64,000 nucleotides of DNA from Lachnospiraceae bacterium (GTDB lineage: Bacteria > Bacillota > Clostridia > Lachnospirales > Lachnospiraceae), in assembly GCA_015258095.1 (NCBI GenBank), contig JABZIV010000005.1, positions 1 through 64,000 of the forward strand. Reading direction: 5' to 3'. The position numbers were made by a program, and so were the translations under genes. The notes under the pieces are model-generated. The model saw nothing but the letters and a program-made list of their open reading frames with translations, was not told the origin of the DNA and ran no database searches. Below are positions 61,109 to 64,000 of this stretch, in pieces; within the stretch, counting starts at the first letter, position 1, and every line of letters begins with the position of its first letter.

Positions 61109-61960
61109 TTATACCTGATGCAGCAACCTTCCGATAAGGAGAGAAATGGCTTCTCTCGTATAATAATGCGGCAGGAGATACGGGGGAGTATCGGCACGCA
61201 TACTGACGTAAGAATAGGCATTTTCCGCTTCAGCAAATCGTATACAATGATAAAGTTGATACTGTGAACTTAAAATACCCACACGGGGAATACGATCCTC
61301 CCCTTCCAAAGCATCTTCTATCAGATAAGAGTAGTTTTCCTCATCCGTTCCTCTTTCACGCTGTATCTCTTCATCCTGTAAGAGAAGTTCTTCTTTCCAA
61401 TGGGCAATGCTCCGTAAACCGTACTGCACCTTCTCCTTCGTGTTTTTCGAATAAAATTCCATCAGGAGACGGTCGCTGGAAATCCCGTTTCGCAGGAAAT
61501 CATGAAACATCACACTGGACTCTGCGCTGGCGCTGAGTCTTCCTCTTCCTCCTACCAGAACAAAGCGCGTATTCGGATTGTCCTTTGCATACTGCTCCGC
61601 TAAATCCAGACGATTCCTCAGCGTTTCCGATGGACTGTTATCCACCAGTTCACAGCCGATAACCAGGACATAATCCAGGTTTTTCTCCATCTCACCCTTT
61701 TTATACTGCGTAAGAAATATAGCGATGGAAAGAATCGTGAAAACGAAAATCAGATATGATGTAAGGCAGAAAACCTTGATTCGAAATAAAACGGATTTTC
61801 GCTTCCACTCCGCCTTTCTCTTCATCAAAAAAGCGAGAAAGAAATGCGCTCCTCCGATAAGCAACCATATCCAGATCTCCGAAAGTACAGAAGAAGTGCT
61901 GAGAAGAAACGCAAAATAGAGAAAGGAAGCAACTCCCATCAGTAAAAAAAGAACAAGCAT
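61109..61960 (-). CDS. YdcF/SanA-like DUF218 membrane protein
   Basis: This 283-residue protein has three N-terminal hydrophobic helices and a DUF218 domain (DYVLVIGCELVDNSPSETLRNRLDLAEQYA, FVLVGGRGRLSASAESSVM, LLMEFYSKNTKEKVQYG). Family members are linked to envelope maintenance, but the reaction is unknown. It starts 3 nt after trhP and is surely co-transcribed. Confidence 0.88.
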   Translation of the reverse strand: MLVLFLLMGVASFLYFAFLLSTSSVLSEIWIWLLIGGAHFFLAFLMKRKAEWKRKSVLFRIKVFCLTSYLIFVFTILSIAIFLTQYKKGEMEKNLDYVLVIGCELVDNSPSETLRNRLDLAEQYAKDNPNTRFVLVGGRGRLSASAESSVMFHDFLRNGISSDRLLMEFYSKNTKEKVQYGLRSIAHWKEELLLQDEEIQRERGTDEENYSYLIEDALEGEDRIPRVGILSSQYQLYHCIRFAEAENAYSYVSMRADTPPYLLPHYYTREAISLLIGRLLHQV

Positions 61961-61963
61961 CTT

Positions 61964-63190
61964 TTACTCCATTCTTCGTAAAACATCCTGCTTTCCGGGC
62001 AAAACGGAAAAACGAACCTTTAATTCCTGTTTGGAGTGCGGGCAAGAAGAAACGGCTTCCCCGCTCTCCCGATCAAACATTTCCAAAACCTCTGCCTTGC
62101 GGTCTTCCTGTCCCGGACTCATGATGGCAATCTCCTCTCCCACACTGAATTTATTTTTCTGTGTAAGATAGGCGAACTCTCCATCCACTTCCTCTACCGT
62201 TCCGAGATAAGTCGCTCCTGCCTGATAGGTATTGTTCGCATAAATCTGATCTTCCTCCGTCGGTTTCTGATAGTAAAAGCCGGTACTATAGTCTCGATAA
62301 GTACACTTTCGAATCTCTTCCTCATAGAAGGGCAGTCTTTTCCGATACAGCGCGGGATCCTCCAGATAATCTTCTATCGCCATCTTGTAAGTTCTGGTAA
62401 CCGTCGCCACATAAAGCTCCGTCTTCATTCTCCCTTCAATTTTCAAAGAATCGATTCCCGCTTCAATCAAATCCGGAATATGGGCAATCATATTGAGATC
62501 CTTGGAATTAAAGATATAGGTTCCCCGATCATTCTCAAACACGGGATAATACTCTCCCGGTCGTTTTTCCTCCATCAAAGAGTACTTCCAGCGGCAAGGA
62601 TGGGTACAGGCTCCCTGATTGGCATCTCTTCCGGTAAAGAAGCTGGATAGAAGACACCTTCCCGAATAAGACATACACATTGCTCCGTGTACAAAGGCTT
62701 CTATCTCCATCTCTTCCGGAATATGCGCGCGTATCTCTTTGATTTCTTCCAGGCTGAGTTCCCTTGCGCAAACCACCCTCTTTGCACCGAGTTTCCACCA
62801 GAAAAGAAACGTTTCATAATTCGTATTGTTCGCCTGTGTGGAAATATGAATCTCCACTTCCGGCATTACCTCTTTCGCAAGAAGGAATGCACCGGGATCC
62901 GCAATCAGTACCGCATCCATCCCGACATTATTTAACTCCTGAAAATACGAACGCATCGGCTCTAAATCCGCATTGTGGGCGAGGATATTCGCGGTAACGT
63001 AAACCTTTACATTGTGTAGATGTGCATAGCGCACCGCTTCTTTCATCTGCTCTATAGTAAAATTTTTCGCATTGGCTCGAAGTCCGAAGGCCTCTCCCCC
63101 CATATAAACCGCATCCGCTCCATAATGAATGGCTGTCTTCAGTCCTTCCATGGAGCCTGCCGGAATCAACAACTCTACTTTCCTCTTCAT
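61964..63190 (-). CDS. trhP: U32 family protein, tRNA U34 hydroxylation (TrhP/YrrO-like)
   Basis: This 408-residue protein has the U32 core (ELLIPAGSMEGLKTAIHYGADAVYMGG, VYVTANI, ISTQANNTNYET) and the iron-sulfur cysteine set in CMSYSGRCLLSSFFTGRDANQGACTHPCRWKY. The family is annotated as collagenase-like peptidase, but TrhP members hydroxylate tRNA U34 to ho5U using prephenate. The adjacent trmR-like methyltransferase converts ho5U to mo5U, which supports this role. A single U32 gene is present instead of the yrrN-yrrO pair of Bacillus. Confidence 0.88.
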   Translation of the reverse strand: MKRKVELLIPAGSMEGLKTAIHYGADAVYMGGEAFGLRANAKNFTIEQMKEAVRYAHLHNVKVYVTANILAHNADLEPMRSYFQELNNVGMDAVLIADPGAFLLAKEVMPEVEIHISTQANNTNYETFLFWWKLGAKRVVCARELSLEEIKEIRAHIPEEMEIEAFVHGAMCMSYSGRCLLSSFFTGRDANQGACTHPCRWKYSLMEEKRPGEYYPVFENDRGTYIFNSKDLNMIAHIPDLIEAGIDSLKIEGRMKTELYVATVTRTYKMAIEDYLEDPALYRKRLPFYEEEIRKCTYRDYSTGFYYQKPTEEDQIYANNTYQAGATYLGTVEEVDGEFAYLTQKNKFSVGEEIAIMSPGQEDRKAEVLEMFDRESGEAVSSCPHSKQELKVRFSVLPGKQDVLRRME

Positions 63191-63222
63191 TCGTATCTAC
63201 TTTCTATTTTTTCTCTTTCAAA

Positions 63223-63270
63223 ACCGTAACCGTCTCACTACTCTTTACCGTGACCGTCTCATTACTCTTT
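63223..63270. repeat. Two 24-nt tandem repeats between trmR and trhP
   Basis: ACCGT(A/G)ACCGTCTCA followed by (C/T)TACTCTTT occurs twice without a gap (63223-63246, 63247-63270), with two mismatches. A TTTTAC/GTAAAA hairpin lies nearby at 63301-63317. Confidence 0.8.
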
Positions 63271-63331
63271 GCCATTTTTTCATCGTTTCGTTTCATGTCG
63301 TTTTACCATTTGTAAAATGCCATCCGTTTCA

Positions 63332-64000
63332 CTATTTTCTGTCCTCTTCCTTCTTTGCAGGCTTTTTCACACTGATACTCACACCGTCTCCAATCGGTAC
63401 AATGCTGTTCTCGAGGAGCGGGTTCGCTTTTAACAGAGCAAGAAACTCCCGCATCCGCTTATGAATGGTTCTCTGCCGCCGTTCCAGGAAGAAGCGACTC
63501 TCCAACAGTAAACCGTCCTGCAATATATTATCACAAAAAAGGACTCCTCCATCATTTAGAAGGAAAAGAATGTCGGAAAGCCATATCGGGTACTGTGCTT
63601 TTGCGGCATCTAAGAAAACAAAATCAAAATGGCGCTCTTCCCGAACCAGCTCTTTCAGAATCTTCCCTGCATCCCCTTCCAAAAGGGAAATCCGCTCCAT
63701 GTATGGGCTCCTTTGAAAGTTTTCCTCCGCTTTCCGTATCCTCTCGGGAAAGTTCTCCACCGTAGTGAGAGACGCACCTCCATCTAAACAATCCAGCATA
63801 AGAAGCGCGGAATAGCCTACAGCCGTACCGAGCTCCAATATGCTCTTCGGTTTGTTTATCTCCAAACATACGCGAAGAAGCGCGGCGGTCTCATCCCGAA
63901 TAATCGGAACGGCATCCTTCTGCGCTTCCTCTCGTATTTCTTCTAAAAGGGAATCATTTTCCCTTAGAAAAGCCTGTATGAAACTGCTGACTCGATTGTA
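63332..64000 (-). CDS. trmR: tRNA 5-hydroxyuridine methyltransferase (TrmR/YrrM-like), 5' end cut off
   Basis: The minus-strand frame is open from the window edge (YNRVSSFIQAF...) to the stop at 63332, 222 residues. It is a class I SAM-dependent O-methyltransferase: SILELGTAVGYSALLM is the SAM loop, TTVENFPERIRKAEENF follows, and FDFVFLDAAKAQYPIWLSDIL with LFCDNILQDG complete the fold of the YrrM/COMT-like group. TrmR methylates 5-hydroxyuridine at tRNA position 34. Location just before trhP agrees. Only a few N-terminal residues should be missing. Confidence 0.88.
   Translation of the reverse strand, partial: YNRVSSFIQAFLRENDSLLEEIREEAQKDAVPIIRDETAALLRVCLEINKPKSILELGTAVGYSALLMLDCLDGGASLTTVENFPERIRKAEENFQRSPYMERISLLEGDAGKILKELVREERHFDFVFLDAAKAQYPIWLSDILFLLNDGGVLFCDNILQDGLLLESRFFLERRQRTIHKRMREFLALLKANPLLENSIVPIGDGVSISVKKPAKKEEDRK

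Overview
The window looks like a chromosomal segment of an anaerobic, low-to-mid GC Firmicute, most likely a member of the Lachnospiraceae (an Oribacterium-like organism is my best guess). Supporting signs are strong A/G-rich Shine-Dalgarno sites, single-subunit GlyRS, rubrerythrin plus reverse rubrerythrin, an NfnAB-type ferredoxin:NADP+ transhydrogenase pair, Spy0128-like pilin domains in a giant surface protein, and a domain-swapped GH3 enzyme of the rumen/oral clostridial type. No rRNA, tRNA, CRISPR array, integrase or complete IS element was seen. The assignment is inferred from gene content only.

Layout. 1-11,020: the start of a secreted protein (left edge), rpsT, comEC, degV and gpmI, then a peroxide-defence block (rubrerythrin, reverse rubrerythrin, PerR-like regulator with an operator-like palindrome), rfbC, an RluD-type pseudouridine synthase and 5-formyl-THF cyclo-ligase. 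11,190-11,824: a gene-free ~600-nt unit with its own strong promoter and terminator, best read as a large structured non-coding RNA. 11,965-17,648: an S11 carboxypeptidase-metA-pepT unit, a ComEA-like protein, a NimA-like flavin protein and a YjbR/MGMT fusion. 18,031-24,452: a five-gene transport operon of two exporter-type ABC half-transporters followed by ECF S, T and fused A1A2 components, resembling the streptococcal siaDEFGH haem-uptake order. 24,488-32,698: a 2,143-residue surface adhesin, a chimeric pseudogene made of pieces of the transport operon, and an AEC permease. 32,911-38,989: GH3 / GtrA / membrane-anchored GH3 operon. 39,324-45,565: a zinc-ribbon/LRR membrane protein, dinB, a ThyX-like phage-type protein and Xaa-Pro aminopeptidase. 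45,680-49,629: nfnB, nfnA, glyS. 49,871-55,005: a small accessory island with a Card1/Can2-like CARF nuclease (no cas genes nearby), a frameshifted partner gene in the same unit, and two solo AAA ATPases (DUF4143 and DUF234 types). 55,139-64,000: a long co-directional housekeeping run, trmR, trhP, ydcF-like, M16C peptidase, era, recO and a DUF2974 hydrolase.

Themes. Redox and iron genes (PerR, two rubrerythrins, Nfn, putative haem transporter) fit an anaerobe that meets oxygen and host blood products. The two most notable items are the orphan Card1-like nuclease with its own promoter/inverted-repeat control region and the ~600-nt RNA. Two repeat phenomena recur: a ~40-bp palindromic element found four times, each time beside a transcription terminator, and short tandem duplications (11-25 nt) in gaps just before start codons, some of which duplicate the ribosome-binding region itself.
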